64,000 bases of DNA from Mesorhabditis belari (Eukaryota; Nematoda; Chromadorea; Rhabditida; Rhabditidae): NCBI GenBank assembly GCA_958450365.1, contig CAUEEP010000078.1, positions 248,001-312,000 of the forward strand, given 5' to 3'. Shown here in pieces: positions 11,200 through 23,239 of the stretch. The notes under the pieces are model-generated. The model searched no databases. It was not told where the DNA came from and was given only the letters and a program-made list of their open reading frames with translations. Numbering within the stretch: the first letter of the stretch is position 1; every line of letters starts with the position of its first letter. The position numbers and the translations under genes were made by a program.

Positions 11200-12040
11200 A
11201 CTGAACAACAATGATTCTTTCGTTTTTAATTTATTTAATGACTTGGCAATCTGCCCGTTTTGATCCTTTTTTGATTCAAATTTAGGATTTGACTTTTTTT
11301 CCTAAATTTCAACATTAAATCAATGACTTTTGCCAGCAAAATGTCTAGTTTTGCTTAAAATTGTTCGTTTTTCTTGTTTTGTCGTTTTGTGCCTCGTTTT
11401 GAACTTCTCATGGCTTTTGTTCATCTCTTTTCAACGATTTTCCATATTTTCATTTTGTATTCACTTTGATTATCGAATTGACACATCTAAATCTTATTTC
11501 TTTTGTCTCTAATCGAAATTTTCCTATCTAATCGTCATCTCAAATCAGACGCTTTTCATTTTTTTCTTCCTTTTTCTGCTTTTTGCTTTTTGCTTGCCTC
11601 AAATCAATTTCTTTCACCCAATTGAATGCCTCGTTTTTTGCAATTTTCCAAATTTAACCTTTCCTCTAAAAAAAAATCTAGAAATTGGATTAGAAAATTG
11701 TACTGGATTAGTCCATTTAAAAGCTTTCAATTAAATTTTAATCATTTTTTATTTTACAACTATTATTCTACAACTGTCAATGTCAATCTCAATGTCAATG
11801 TCAATATTACCCTAAAGTCGCGAGTATAAGTTCTGTTTGGTTTTCGCATGCAAATTGACGGCTGTCTCCGGTGCGGTGTGTCGAGGGTTCGAAACCCGCT
11901 GCAGCATAACTTTTTTGCTTTTTAAGAACAATAATAGAAGTAAATTTATTGAGGGTTATAGCAATTTTATGCTGTTATTTGTTGCTCCGGGCGTGGCTCG
12001 GCGCGTCCGTCCTGCTCCTCTCCGGTGCTCAGTCTTATGG

Positions 12041-12271
12041 ATCCCTCCCTGGCCTCTTCATGGCCCTCCCTGGCCTCTTCATGGCCCTCCCTGGCCTCTT
12101 CATGGCCCTCCCTGGCCTCTTCATGGCCCTCCCTGGCCTCTTCATGGCCCTCCCTGGCCTCTTCATGGCCCTCCCTGGCCTCTTCATGGCCCTCCCTGGC
12201 CTCTTCATGGCCCTCCCTGGCCTCTTCATGGCCCTCCCTGGCCTCTTCATGGCCCTCCCTGGCCTCTTCAT
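12041..12271. repeat. 21-bp minisatellite, about 11 units
   Basis: The unit ggcctcttcatggccctccc + t repeats almost without variation. Because 21 is a multiple of 3, all frames on both strands stay open, giving false proteins such as WPLHGPP repeats. Confidence 0.9.
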
Positions 12272-12336
12272 CCGGCCAAAGTCCACGTCGACGGTCGAAA
12301 GAGATGCTTTCCAGCGTCCTCTTCAACACTATCGTC

Positions 12337-12411
12337 TGGATGTATCCATGCACATAACAAATAGCAATGGTGATAGGCTGCCACCCTGTAGTATCCCGCG
12401 CTCCAAGAACA
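12337..12411 (-). pseudogene. Non-LTR retrotransposon reverse transcriptase fragment
   Basis: The minus strand reads ERGILQGGSLSPLLFVMCMD before a stop. This is the RGxxQGxxLSPLLF signature (reverse transcriptase motif 4) of non-LTR elements, which lies just ahead of the catalytic YxDD block in intact elements. Only about 25 residues remain and the YxDD block is absent. The spelling is closest to the CRE/R2/NeSL-type early-branching groups, but that is an impression from one motif. Confidence 0.7.
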
Positions 12412-12527
12412 ATAATTAAAGTTTATATAACAATAAAAATGTATAAAAACCCAAAAAAAAGAAATTCAAAGCAATTAAAGCGAATGTAAATTAAGGCAGA
12501 ACTTATACTCGAGACTTTAGGGTAATA

Positions 12528-13441
12528 GAATAGATTTTAATCTCAAAGTACACTCAAAAAAGATCCATAGCTCAAGCTATTCACTGAAAAAGAACAAACT
12601 TTTATGCTAAACTAGATGAGTTTCTGCATTTGTTGAATAAAGATTCAAAACTTTAGGCTTTTGCTGTACTCGAACGGGTGTGTTTCTAGATTTACTGACA
12701 ACGTACCTTCCAAGAGCTCTTGATTCTTTCTGCATGATCACTTCATCTTGCCTGTGAATCTAAAAAACATCCTGAAAACAAAAAAACATCTAAAGTTTCA
12801 GTTTCAAAGTGAACGGAGTTTGGATGGCTTCAATATTTCCATCTTTATATTGTTGCCTTTTCAACATTTCGTACACCATTCTCTACCAATTTCAATGTAA
12901 ATTTTATCTTTCTTAACACAAACAGCTTTTACACTCATTTCTTATAAAGTACAAAATCTTATCAACTCCGACAAATCACTCGAAACCCGCTCTCAATCTG
13001 ATAGATAGCCTTAAGCCATCTCCTTGAATAAGATAGCCTTAAGCCTTAAGCCATCTCCATCTCCCCAAGCATTTTCTCGTGAATTTCTGATGTCTTTGAT
13101 GGAGTTCGGTTATTTTTCGTAAAAAGAAAAATGGGTGAAGTGAAGAAGCGACGAAATGAGGGAAATGATTGAAAAATTGGTTCAATTCCGCGGCGATTAA
13201 ATGGTGGGGCAAAAAGAGGTGAATGGGGAAAGAAGAATTCAGAAAAAGAGGTGTTGGCTTTGAAACGAAACCTTTCTATTCTTTTTGCTTTTATTTTCAA
13301 TTCAGCTTTTAATCTCTACTAGCTAGACTTCTTGAATAAATCCCAATCATTTTCTCCAAGACTTTGCACCAAGATTTGTCATGTCTTTGATAAGTTTGAT
13401 TCATTGTCCTTGTCCTTGTCATCTAGAAGAATGCTCATTAA
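12528..13441. other. Intergenic, no supported gene
   Basis: AT-rich sequence with no splice-bounded open frame that I can support. At 12785-12840 a short stretch (acatctaaagtttcagtttc) repeats one seen near 6608. Confidence 0.5.
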
Positions 13442-14552
13442 ATACAGTAATCCAGCAATCCAGTAATCCAGTAATCCAGTAATCGAGTAATCCAGTAATC
13501 CAGTAATCCAGTAATCGAGTAATCCAGTAATCCAGTAATCGAGTAATCCAGTAATCCAGTAATCCAGTAATCGAGTAATCCAGTAATCCAGTAATCGAGT
13601 AATCCAGTAATCCAGTGATCCAGCAATCCAGTAATACAGTAATCCAGTAATCGAGTAATCCAGTAATCCAGTAATCCAGTAATCGAGTAATCCAGTAATC
13701 CAGTGATCCGGCAATCCAGTAATACAGTAATCCAGTAATCCAGTAATCCAGTAATCCAGCAATCCAGTAATACAGTAATCCAGTAATCCAGTAATCCAGT
13801 AATCCAGTGATCCAGCAATCCAGTAATACAGTAATCCAGTAATCCAGTAATCCAGTGATCCAGCAATCCAGTAATACAGTAATCCAGTAATCCAGTAATC
13901 CAGTAATCGAGTAATCCAGTAATCCAGTAATCCAGTAATCCAGTAATCCAGTAATCCAGTAATCGAGTAATCCAGTAATCCAGTAATCCAGTAATCGAGT
14001 AATCCAGTAATCCAGTAATCCAGTAATCCAGTAATCCAGTGATCCAGCAATCCAGTAATACAGTAATCCAGTAATCCAGTAATCCAGTGATCCAGCAATC
14101 CAGTAATACAGTAATCCAGTAATCCAGTAATCCAGTGATCCAGCAATCCAGTAATACAGTAATCCAGTAATCCAGTAATCCAGTAATCGAGTAATCCAGT
14201 AATCCAGTAATCCAGTAATCCAGTAATCCAGTAATCCAGTAATCGAGTAATCCAGTAATACAGTAATCCAGTAATCCAGTAATCCAGTGATCCAGCAATC
14301 CAGTAATACAGTAATCCAGTAATCCAGTAATCCAGTAATCCAGTAATCCAGTAATCGAGTAATCCAGTAATCCAGTAATCCAGTAATCGAGTAATCCAGT
14401 AATCCAGTAATCCAGTAATCCAGTAATCCAGTAATCCAGTGATCCAGCAATCCAGTAATACAGTAATCCAGTAATCCAGTAATCCAGTAATCCAGTAATC
14501 CAGTAAGCCAGTAGTCCAGTAATCCAGCAATCCAGTAATCCAGCAATCCAGT
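13442..14552. repeat. 8-bp satellite, about 1.1 kb
   Basis: The unit cagtaatc repeats about 138 times with point variants (gagtaatc, cagcaatc, cagtgatc, cagtaata). Variants recur in blocks of fixed order, for example gtgatccagcaatccagtaa + ta followed by several plain units, showing a higher-order repeat. Three units make 24 bp, so all three minus-strand frames stay open and spell LLDYWITG in series; these are not genes. Confidence 0.95.
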
Positions 14553-15021
14553 ACTGAGTTTTATCACTTTCAAAGTTGCCTGACTCATTTGAAATTTCAT
14601 TCTCCATTCTATCCCTGATTTCATTCTCCATTCTATCCCCTCCCCGTAAAGTTGCTCACCTTACTCGAAAACGATTATTACCCTCAACGAGGCGCGAGGG
14701 GAGTTCCTTTTTGGGGAAGAGTGAATGGGTAACTAAGTGAAGAGGAAAGTGACGGAGAAGAGGAAAGAACGCCGTTTAACTCTCGTAAAAAGAAGCCTTT
14801 ACGTCGTCTCTTTGTATAAGCTTTTTTCTAGAGCTAGAGCTAGAGCTAGAGCAATTTTCTAGATCTTTTCTACCTTTCTTTAATGTCTTTCTCAATCGAA
14901 TTATTCAGCATTATTTTCGAAAACAAATTCTTACCTATCTTGCATCTCACAAAGCTGTTTTTTATCTACGCCAACTTGCTAAGCAATTGTTGTCAAAGTT
15001 TCCGTATTTTATCCGACTATT
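14553..15021. other. Intergenic, no supported gene
   Basis: Includes a repeated 19-bp word at 14595-14640 (tttcattctccattctatcc) and a gagcta run at about 14830. No coding evidence. Confidence 0.5.
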
Positions 15022-15550
15022 AGGTTGATTGATAAGTTTTGAGATTCGCCGATACGGTTGACATTCTTTAAACTTCTTTTTAGGAATGATCAATGCATCG
15101 ATTGATCGATGTTTTGTTTCAAAAGAAAGATCTACTATTCTTCCGCAAAAAACACAGTACAATATTATAAAAATGGCTAATGTTTGAATCTTTTGGCGCC
15201 TGAAAGTCGAGTAGTCAAAAAGATGATTTAGATTTTTGATAACACGATTCAAAAAAACACGATTGAGTTTTTTCCTAACACGATTTAGCCACTTTAACTC
15301 AAAGAAACCTATGTTCGCGTCAATAAATAAAAGAAAGAGCACTAAAAGTTAGGTATATAGCCAAATTTTCAGAAGAATCCTTTCAGTCGATTTCTTTGTA
15401 GAGGTTTTTATCGAGTTTTTGCGCTCAGATTTTCTTGGAAAGGGGGGGGGCAGATTCGCTTGAAAAGATAGAAAATTGTATAATAAATTGGATAATAATA
15501 AATACTTAGAGCAAATCGTAGATCAATTGGTCCATTTGTCATTTTTTTGA
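15022..15550. mobile_element. Decayed mariner-type element, copy 1
   Basis: It begins with taggttgattgataagttt, a typical mariner-like terminus. Its right part (aaattttcagaa...gatcaattggtcca) aligns by eye with 23570-23780, whose left end (attaggttggctgataaaag) also matches. No transposase frame survives, and I could not fix the right end because a minisatellite follows. Confidence 0.5.
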
Positions 15551-15570
15551 ACAGTTCAACAGTACTGTTC

Positions 15571-15842
15571 AAGCCAAGCCAAGCCAGCCAGCCAAGCCAA
15601 GCCAGCCAGCCAAGCCAAGCCAGCCAGCCAAGCCAAGCCAGCCAGCCAAGCCAAGCCAGCCAGCCAAGCCAAGCCAGCCAGCCAAGCCAAGCCAGCCAGC
15701 CAAGCCAAGCCAGCCAGCCAAGCCAAGCCAGCCAGCCAAGCCAAGCCAGCCAGCCAAGCCAAGCCAGCCAGCCAAGCCAAGCCAGCCAGCCAAGCCAAGC
15801 CAGCCAGCCAAGCCAAGCCAGCCAGCCAAGCCAAGCCAAGCC
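15571..15842. repeat. 18-bp minisatellite, about 15 units
   Basis: The unit aagccaagccagccagcc repeats nearly perfectly. The period is a multiple of 3, so SQASQP and AWLGWL repeats appear as open frames; they are artefacts. It lies against the decayed mariner copy. Confidence 0.93.
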
Positions 15843-16654
15843 ATAATTTTAAATTTATTTGTGCCAAATTTTTTGCGCAACTCCGCTACCCTAAAAGGTT
15901 GACGACGCGAAATGTGAATAAACTCGATTTTAAGCTCAAATTTTGCTTTTTGAAATATTGCCATTTCATTTCTGTCATTTCTAGCAATAAATCTAACAAA
16001 TAAACACGAAATAAATGAATTTTCTCGATCAAAAATTCTCTATTGAGAATAGGCCACGATTATGACGATTCCTTTACGTCATATGTGCTTTTTCTTTCTA
16101 TAATTTTCTTGATCCTTAAACAAAAAATTTTTCATTTCAAATCCCTTCCCCTAATTGGACCTTTTCTCTTCTTTCACTCACCATTACCAAAAAAATAGAT
16201 AAAGTCTCGTGTTCTTTCAAAAAAAGAAAAGAAAAACCCCTTATCGGTCAACAATTTTTCACTTCCTTGCTTTTCAAGGAGACCCAGAATAAAACGTTCA
16301 GCAACAATTCCATTTTCCTTTTTTTTTCCTTTTTTTCCTTTTTCTTCGTCCGAATTGCTTTTCACTCTTGTTTCTCTTCTTTCTTTACCTTAAAAGGTTT
16401 AAGGGAACTCTGTTTTGAATCTCGAGAGAGAATCAGCCAGTTTCCTCCTTTACTCCGAGTTAGGGAATTGTTTTTCTCCTGTTTTATTTAATCGTGTACA
16501 ACTTTACAAGCAGTTCCTCAACTTGATGAAGTTCCTGGTTCGAAAGGGAAGTTCTTACGGACTTTGTCAACTTAAAATGTTACTGAAAACCTAGCTTCTC
16601 AACTTTTTTAGATAAAATTGATCCCTCTCATCCAAAATTCATCAAAATATCCAG
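15843..16654. other. Intergenic, no supported gene
   Basis: AT-rich with poly-purine and poly-pyrimidine runs around 16190-16350. No exon supported. Confidence 0.5.
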
Positions 16655-16995
16655 GCCCCAATACGGTTCCTATTTTGATCTGATATGGTTCCAATACGGT
16701 TCTTTTTTTGATCTAATACGGTTCCAATACGGTTCCGATACGGTTCCAATACGGTTCCGATACGGTTCCAATACGGTTTCTATTTTGATCTAATACGGTT
16801 CCAATACGGTTCCGATACGGCTCCAATACGGTTCTTTTTTGATCTAATACGGTTCCAATGCGGTTCCGATACACTTCCAATACGGTTTCTATTTTGATCC
16901 AATACGGTTCCAATACGGTTCCGATACAGTTCCAATACGGTTCCTATTTTGATCTAATACGATTCCAATACGGTTCTTTTTTTGATCTAATATCA
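16655..16995. repeat. Imperfect tandem repeat of an 11-bp word
   Basis: The word aatacggttcc, in alternating forms with gatacggttcc, repeats in runs. These are interrupted by a tctattttgatct spacer at irregular intervals, giving a two-level repeat. Confidence 0.85.
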
Positions 16996-17711
16996 AAATA
17001 TCCAGGTTTCATAAGGTTAATCCCAAATTTACGATTCCTTTTTCAGATTTCCTCTTTTCAGATCTCCTCCACTCCACTTTCCTTCAAATTTTAGTCACCT
17101 GAACTGTAGATTTGTCTATAGATCTATAGGATTATTGATTATTTATTTGTTTATTTATTTATTTATTTATTTGTTTATTTGTTTATTTGTTTATTTGACG
17201 ATAGGATATCAATTGTCTTAACTTTCAGCCTCCAAGAATTCAAAGATCCATGAAAACTCCTCCATGAATCCATGAAAAGCCTCAAACGCCAAATCATTTC
17301 CCATTTCTCTTCATCAATGCCATAAATTTCTCTCGCCCATTCTCATCAATATCATAAAAGTCACGCTTGTTGTCGTCCCAAATAGAGAAAAGTGGAGATG
17401 GCTCAATTCTTCATAAGGGTCGGAGGGAGGGGTGTAGTAAAAATTGATAGGGCCCGTACGGCCCCTCCCCCAACCCCTTCACAAGTCTCTTCTCCTTTCC
17501 CATCACGCTCTCACGCTCCATTCTTTCTCGAAATTCCTTCACTTGATGCTTTAAAAAAATAATATCCAGCATAATCTTTTCTCCAGCGATATTATTAACA
17601 AAATACAGAATGCGGGATAAATAGCGTTTGTTAAAAATGCGCCCATTTTTTGTTAGCCAAGATAACCTCGCATTTGGAATAATTGAGCTCAAAAAGCACT
17701 ACTTTTATAAT
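16996..17711. other. Intergenic, simple repeat
   Basis: A (ttta/tttg)n run lies at 17140-17195. A minus-strand open frame at 17411-17692 lacks splice context and recognisable features, so I do not call it a gene. Confidence 0.5.
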
Positions 17712-17720
17712 AATTAACTC

Positions 17721-18221
17721 CAGGGCTATGTGGATATCCGAAATCCCGGATATTCGGGCTTTTTCCCGGAAATTAACCGGATCCGATCCGTATCCGAGAT
17801 TTTTCTGAAAGCTTATCCAATCCGAAACTCCCGACTTTCGGATCTGTTATATGTAAATCACAAAAAAAATGCTTTAAGAACCTATTGTGCATACAAAGAG
17901 AGAAAAACTCTATCTAAGCAAATAACTGAACACTTTTGGGAATTACTGTAAACTCAAATTACCTCTCAAAGGCTCAAAGAAACCGTAGGCTCAAAGAAAA
18001 TCAGGATTTCTTGATTTGATCGCACAAATAAGTGCATAATTGATAATTTTAATGCATACTATGCTTAGTGAAATTAAAATAATCATTGAAATTTGCATTT
18101 ATACACGATCCGAAATTTTTTTGCGCTAAAATCCGATCCGAATCCGAAGCGCAAAAATTTTTTCCGGTTTTTTCCGGAAAATCCGAATCCGATCAAATAT
18201 TTTACTATCCGCACAGCCCTG
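17721..18221. mobile_element. hAT-like MITE with target-site duplication
   Basis: The ends are CAGGGCTATGTGGATA and, inverted, TATCCGCACAGCCCTG. The 9-bp word aattaactc stands directly on both sides; hAT transposons make 8-bp duplications and often start CAGGG. The 501-bp interior is built from atccga/tccgat words near both ends, possible subterminal binding sites. No transposase is coded. Confidence 0.7.
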
Positions 18222-18230
18222 AATTAACTC

Positions 18231-19028
18231 TAAAAGCGTTTTAATGCAGAAAAAGACGGGGAAAGAGGCCCCAAACTCTAATTTAACTCTTTTCAGCATT
18301 TTTAGCATAGCATTTTTTGTATTGCTTGGCTAGGATTGTGGCTAGTCATTCAAAGGTGTTATATTTCTTCTATTCTGTCTTGTAGACTGTCATTTGTAAA
18401 TATATCAAGGTGAGACGGATTCTAGTATTCAAGATTGATACGTTTCTCAAGGTTGCCTCAAATCAAGAAGCCCTGAAGTATTGGAACCGTATTGGAACCG
18501 TGGCTAGTCATTCAAAAATGTTAGCTGTCTTCTATTCGATGTAAAATTACGTGTAGATTTTATGATCAAATTGTTGTTTTTTAGCTAGATTAGTGTATTG
18601 TCTTAGAAAGTTAAAAAGATGCACTAAGCGCAACACCATGTCTATGTTTTGTACCTTGTTTCTCATGTTTTGTTATTCGCATCTTGTATCTCATGTTTTG
18701 TTGTGCAATCAGCCACAATAAAAACGGGTATATCGATGAAATAGAAAATAAATTTCCTATAGCTTTTACTTTATTAACCAAATCCGATAAAAAGCCGCAA
18801 AGTTGACCAAGTTTAAATCAAAAAAAAATTGAAAAGAGCAAGTCTGTGACTCTTTGAAGGGATCACAGCTTAGAAAAAAGTTCTAAAAAGCTTCCAAAAA
18901 GCTCTAAAAAACCAGAGCCACAGTCAGCATAATGTTCCAAAAGAGATTTTGCTAATTCTGTTGCCAATTCTGTTGCCAATTTTGCCAAATTTGCCAAATT
19001 TGTGACAATGAAAGAGAAATGCAAAGTA
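18231..19028. other. Intergenic, relative of the 3671 element
   Basis: About 18305-18650 contains an inverted, diverged copy of sequence from 3686-3850 (gattttatgatcaaattgtt region and aagcgcaacac end). No gene is seen. Confidence 0.45.
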
Positions 19029-19539
19029 TTGGGTTGATGCATAATTATCCGGACTTCTTTTATAAATGATTTTATTTAACAAAAAATAACATAAATAGTT
19101 AGAAAAATATGTTTAATTGATTATTCTGGAGCATATTCACCGCCTACATCAATAACTGATTGCCATTTGCTTGGAAGACGATCGATTCCACGAGCGAAGA
19201 ATAAACGATCTTTGGAGGCAATCCACGCTTTAACATCGTCTATCAAGTCATCCAAATCGTTGTAGATCTTATTTGTTTGCCAATTTTTGAGCGATCGATT
19301 GACGTGGTAGTCCGTTGGGGCTTCTCCAGTTCTTTGAGATCGCGAAACGACTCTGCGGCAGACCATCCCTTTTCGAAGTGGTAGAGCATGATATGGCGAA
19401 GATGGATATGATTGTCGACACGCATTTTGTTCACTAAAGAATAACGAATATTTAAAAAAAAGAAATTGACAAAAAGCTTTCAAAACAAAAAAGATACAAG
19501 CACGCAAAAAGAAGTCCGGATAATTATGCATCAACCCAA
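19029..19539 (-). mobile_element. Internally deleted mariner, copy 2
   Basis: TA-flanked and almost identical to 6005-6514, with the same deletion junction between ESFRDLKEL and the C-terminal part. Sharing the exact junction means that both come from one deletion event and that the deleted form itself was mobilised. Confidence 0.88.
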
Positions 19540-20562
19540 TACAAGCCTATCATTTGTCCTTTACTTCATCCGTTACCAACTCTTCATCACGTTTGATCTG
19601 ATGAATCAGATATTTGACTTGATGAATGAGATTGTTTCATTATATTTTGTTTTCGCTTCATTTTCAACTTTGCTCCGTTCACTCTCAATGAATAGAGGCA
19701 AATTTCCGCGAGTTTTTTGTTACCGCGAGTGCTAGTGATGTGGCAGCGAATCGCCAAGCATTCCCCAAATCGAGTTACCACCTCTTCTTGGTAAGAAGAT
19801 TTCCGAGGAAAAAGAAGAAAGGGAGAAATTGGGAATGGATGGAACTCTTCTTCTTTTCCTTTATCCTTTTCCAACTTTTGCTTACTAAATTCCACCTAGT
19901 GGCCCTCCATTTTTTATCCCAGGAAACTAGAGAAACAACTTTTTTTTCAGCTTTTTCAGCAAATCGAGTTTTTCTCGAGCACTTCGATGCTTTTGTGGCC
20001 AAAATTGAAAACATTTATCTATTTTTTTGATTCTTTATAAACTCAATGTAAGATTTTTGACTCTTTATAAACTCAATGTAAGATGAGGTCCGGTTCTCTA
20101 CCAGAAACACTTGCTTTTTACATGTATATATATCTCTATACCTTTACATTGAACCTTTCGAGTTTTGTACAAGATTAAACTTTTGCTGGATTGCTATGCT
20201 TGACAATTATTTGCTGCGACTCTTTACAGTTTAGTCGGCACTAGAGATTTTCTATCAAACCCAAGCCAGGGCTAAGATTTGGGCTACCTGGCGAATCTGG
20301 CTAACCCTAAGCCTTACCCTAGACTGACCCTGACCCCGGACAGGCTTTATCTGAGCCTGAGCTAGGTTGGTATTGGTTCTGGGCTGGCCTTGGTCTCGAC
20401 TTCGCGGGCTCAACCCTGGTCTGTTTATAAACGCAGACCGAACCAGGCTTCGGTTTGACCTTGAGATTGGCTAGTTCTAACGGGACAGCCATTGATCTGG
20501 TCCAGTTCGGAAGATTTGAAACAGCTCTGGAACAGATATCCATATGCATTATAAAGTATACC
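19540..20562. other. Intergenic, no supported gene
   Basis: The first 500 bp are mixed low-complexity. From about 20245 to 20540 the base composition changes to GC-richer text built of words such as ctgggct, ggctggcct and gaccctga (see the word-family entry at 23975). Confidence 0.5.
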
Positions 20563-20830
20563 TATCGTAAATACTGTAATAGTACCCCACTCCCATAATG
20601 ACGGTGCGGAGTGTTGCGTAGTCTAGCTTTGAACGAGTTTTTCTCGACACTGGTTTATGCTAAAATGCGCGCTTAGATATCAAAAAATAGCTGAAATTCA
20701 GGGCTATTTTTTGATACCAAAGACTTATTTTTTGAAAGTATGAGCGCTTTGAAAAAAATTAAATACTAAAAACTTTTGCGACTACGCGACCGTACGAGGG
20801 CGGTGGGGTACTATTACAGTATTTACGGTA
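20563..20830. mobile_element. MITE family B, copy 2
   Basis: Opposite orientation to 10932-11199, with the same ends (atcgtaaatactgtaatag and its complement) and a closely similar interior. Confidence 0.75.
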
Positions 20831-23239
20831 GTTTATAACTGCAGTAAGCCATATTCATTGTAACCTAGCCCATAACTGAAGTAAGCCCCTGAAAACGAAC
20901 TTACACCTCTCAAAGTCAGCTCATGTCCGAAAACTGACCTTCTTCATTTCTCCTCGTTTTCTCCATTTTTCTTGCTCTCCCCTTTTCACTCAAATGTTTT
21001 CCTCGTGTAACAATAGTCTTTCATTTCTTCTCTTTTCTTCATTTCTTCATTCTTCTGTGCACCCCTTGAGCGCTCGCCAAACTTTTGGACTGAAAAGAAC
21101 ATGAAAGCGATGGAAAGGATGGAAAGGATGAAAAGAAAGCTCTCCACAGTCAAAAAGTCCTCTCTTTTTCAGCTCTCATTTGACAATCATCCGATTTTTT
21201 AGATTATCTGATTGTTTAACGAGTTGCGGTTCTTTGTTATCTAGATTTTGATGAGATTGAGCTATTCTGAGTTCAACAAATCCAAAAGCTGTTAGCTTTT
21301 TTGGTTAGTTCATGAACTCAAAATGTTTGAAGCTAAAACCAGTTCTAAAACTATTTTTAAATAATATTTAATATCTAATTGAATGATATATTTAAAAGTA
21401 AGCTTTTCTCTCTTCATTTTACCCTAATCTTTTGAGTTGAGCTTTTTTTGTTATCTTGTTAGATAAGTGATGAGATTTTTCCTCGATCCCAATTCCTTGA
21501 TTCCTTGATCCTTGTCTCACTTTACGCAATCTCCTTCAGTGATGGGAAAATTCTCATAAAGAAGCTGTTAACAGCTAGGAAACTGGCCTTTTTTTGACCT
21601 TGGATTCAATGCTTGGATCAACAACCTGTTCTGTTCTGTTTTCTTCACCTGTTCTGTCTTCTGCTTTGTACTTTAACGCCCTGTATTCTTTAGAGAATGG
21701 CTTTAGCTTTAGCTTTTTTATGGTGTACTGTAGCGTAGCAATGCTGGCTCTCTTTAGAATTGCTTGTTTGGCTTTTAAAATCAATAGAAAGATCAATAGA
21801 AAGAGCAATAGATAAATAGAAATATAATTAATAAAAATGAATTTTGTTTTTCTAATTGAATTGATCAAAATCTCCGCAATTTTTGATGGCAAATGGTGCC
21901 GAATTACAACGAATAGGCACGAATAGACAACACAAATTTGAAATTTCTTCGACTCTGATTATTTGGAGAGATTTTACTATACAACATTTGATACTGGGTC
22001 TAGTTTGTCGAGGTTTAATTCGTCTTGATCTTAACAACTTACCAGCAACACCGATACTCCAGCTTTTTTCTATGTATTCCCGTTTACTCTACCCCATTTT
22101 TCACTCTACAAACTCTAAAAACTCGATTTGAAAGGCAAAACAAGCTTCTTTCACAACTGAAGATCTTGTTTCACAATTTACGAAATCGAATCTGATCAAA
22201 TCTTCAAAGAAACACTAGCTCGAAGAACTTGTCCTAATGAAAAAGCTTTTGTTTAGTTGCTTTACACGCTTTCAAACAAAACTGTCACCGTTTCCCCCAT
22301 CTCAGATTTCTGCCAAAGAAAGAAAGAAAGAAAGAAAGAAAGAAAAAGAAAGACTGGAACCGTCTCTTTTTTGAAAGAATTCCCCTTCTCACCTCATCAA
22401 ATACCTCTTTCAATTCGCTTTACCCATTTCTTTTGTTCTCTTCACTTTTTCCCGTTTATCTATTGTTTTCCATTGTTGATTCAAGGGTTTTCTTTGAGAA
22501 GATGAGAAAATTTCGTTAAATAAATTTGAGATTAAATAAGGTTTTTGTTAATCTGGAGAATCCAATACGAACTGGAGTTGGAATTCTGAATTCGAAAGTG
22601 TTCATAGCTGCATTTTTATCCCAAAAACTGGCGATTGTTATACAGCAACTTCTTCACATTTTAATCGCAATATCATTAGGCTAAAAGTATTTATTTTGTT
22701 AGATTTAGACTTGATAGATTTAAAGTATCTTTATCAAAATGCACGATCGTCACAAAAGATTTGCTGTGTTTTTTTCTCGATTCTAGAGATTCCACATAGG
22801 CTCCCCCATCTCTTTTCCTCTTTTCAAGACCCATTCAGGCCATTGAGGTGTTCGCGCGCGGGTCCTGTTCCCTTTCCATTATCCACACCATTCCCTCAAT
22901 GTCCAGGTTGGGCACTCTTCCCCACTTTTTCTTCTTTTCCCTTTTTCTTTCCCCAAACAGTCCCCGATCATTCGATGTGACAATGCGACTTTTTTCAAGT
23001 CTTCACTCCGATTCACGGCTCGTTTCTTTTCACGCAAAGTCGCAAAGCTTCTCGTTCTTTCACTTTCCTCAAAAATCTCGATGAAAGCTTTTTGTTTTCA
23101 GTGATTAGAATTGTGCTTATTCAATTTTCGTGTATACTTCCGTATTCTGGAAAATTTATTGTTTTGTTATGTGCTGAATTTGAAGAAGCTTGGTTTTAAA
23201 GCTGAAACAATCGAGACTTATCGAGCTATTAATTGTAAA
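20831..23239. other. Intergenic, no supported gene
   Basis: About 2.4 kb of AT-rich text with pyrimidine runs (22790-23080) and a (gaaa)n run at 22311-22345. Several short frames exist, but none has splice signals plus sensible protein composition. Confidence 0.5.

Larger units (their letters stand above)
11807..12527. mobile_element. Composite TIR element: tRNA-like, minisatellite and reverse transcriptase scrap
   Basis: The ends attaccctaaagtcgcgagta and, inverted, cagaacttatactcgagact + ttagggtaat differ at about one position over 28 bp. Between them lie a tRNA-like stretch at about 11846-11905 (B-box-like GGGTTCGAAACCC), a 21-bp minisatellite, and a non-LTR reverse transcriptase motif on the minus strand. 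No full gene is present, so the element is non-autonomous. Confidence 0.65.

Noticed and set aside
11837..12419. Long open frames with WPLHGPP, LPGLFMA or GREGHEEA repeats
   Set aside because: They exist on both strands and in several frames because the 21-bp repeat length is a multiple of three; no splice or start context supports a protein.
13379..14631. Frames of about 400 codons with LLDYWITG repeats
   Set aside because: All three minus-strand frames are equally open over an 8-bp satellite; this is arithmetic, not coding.
15408..15964. SQASQP and AWLGWL repeat proteins
   Set aside because: An 18-bp minisatellite open in all frames, without exon signals.
17411..17692. Minus-strand 93-codon frame
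   Set aside because: No clear splice borders, recognisable motif or composition that sets it apart from intergenic frames.
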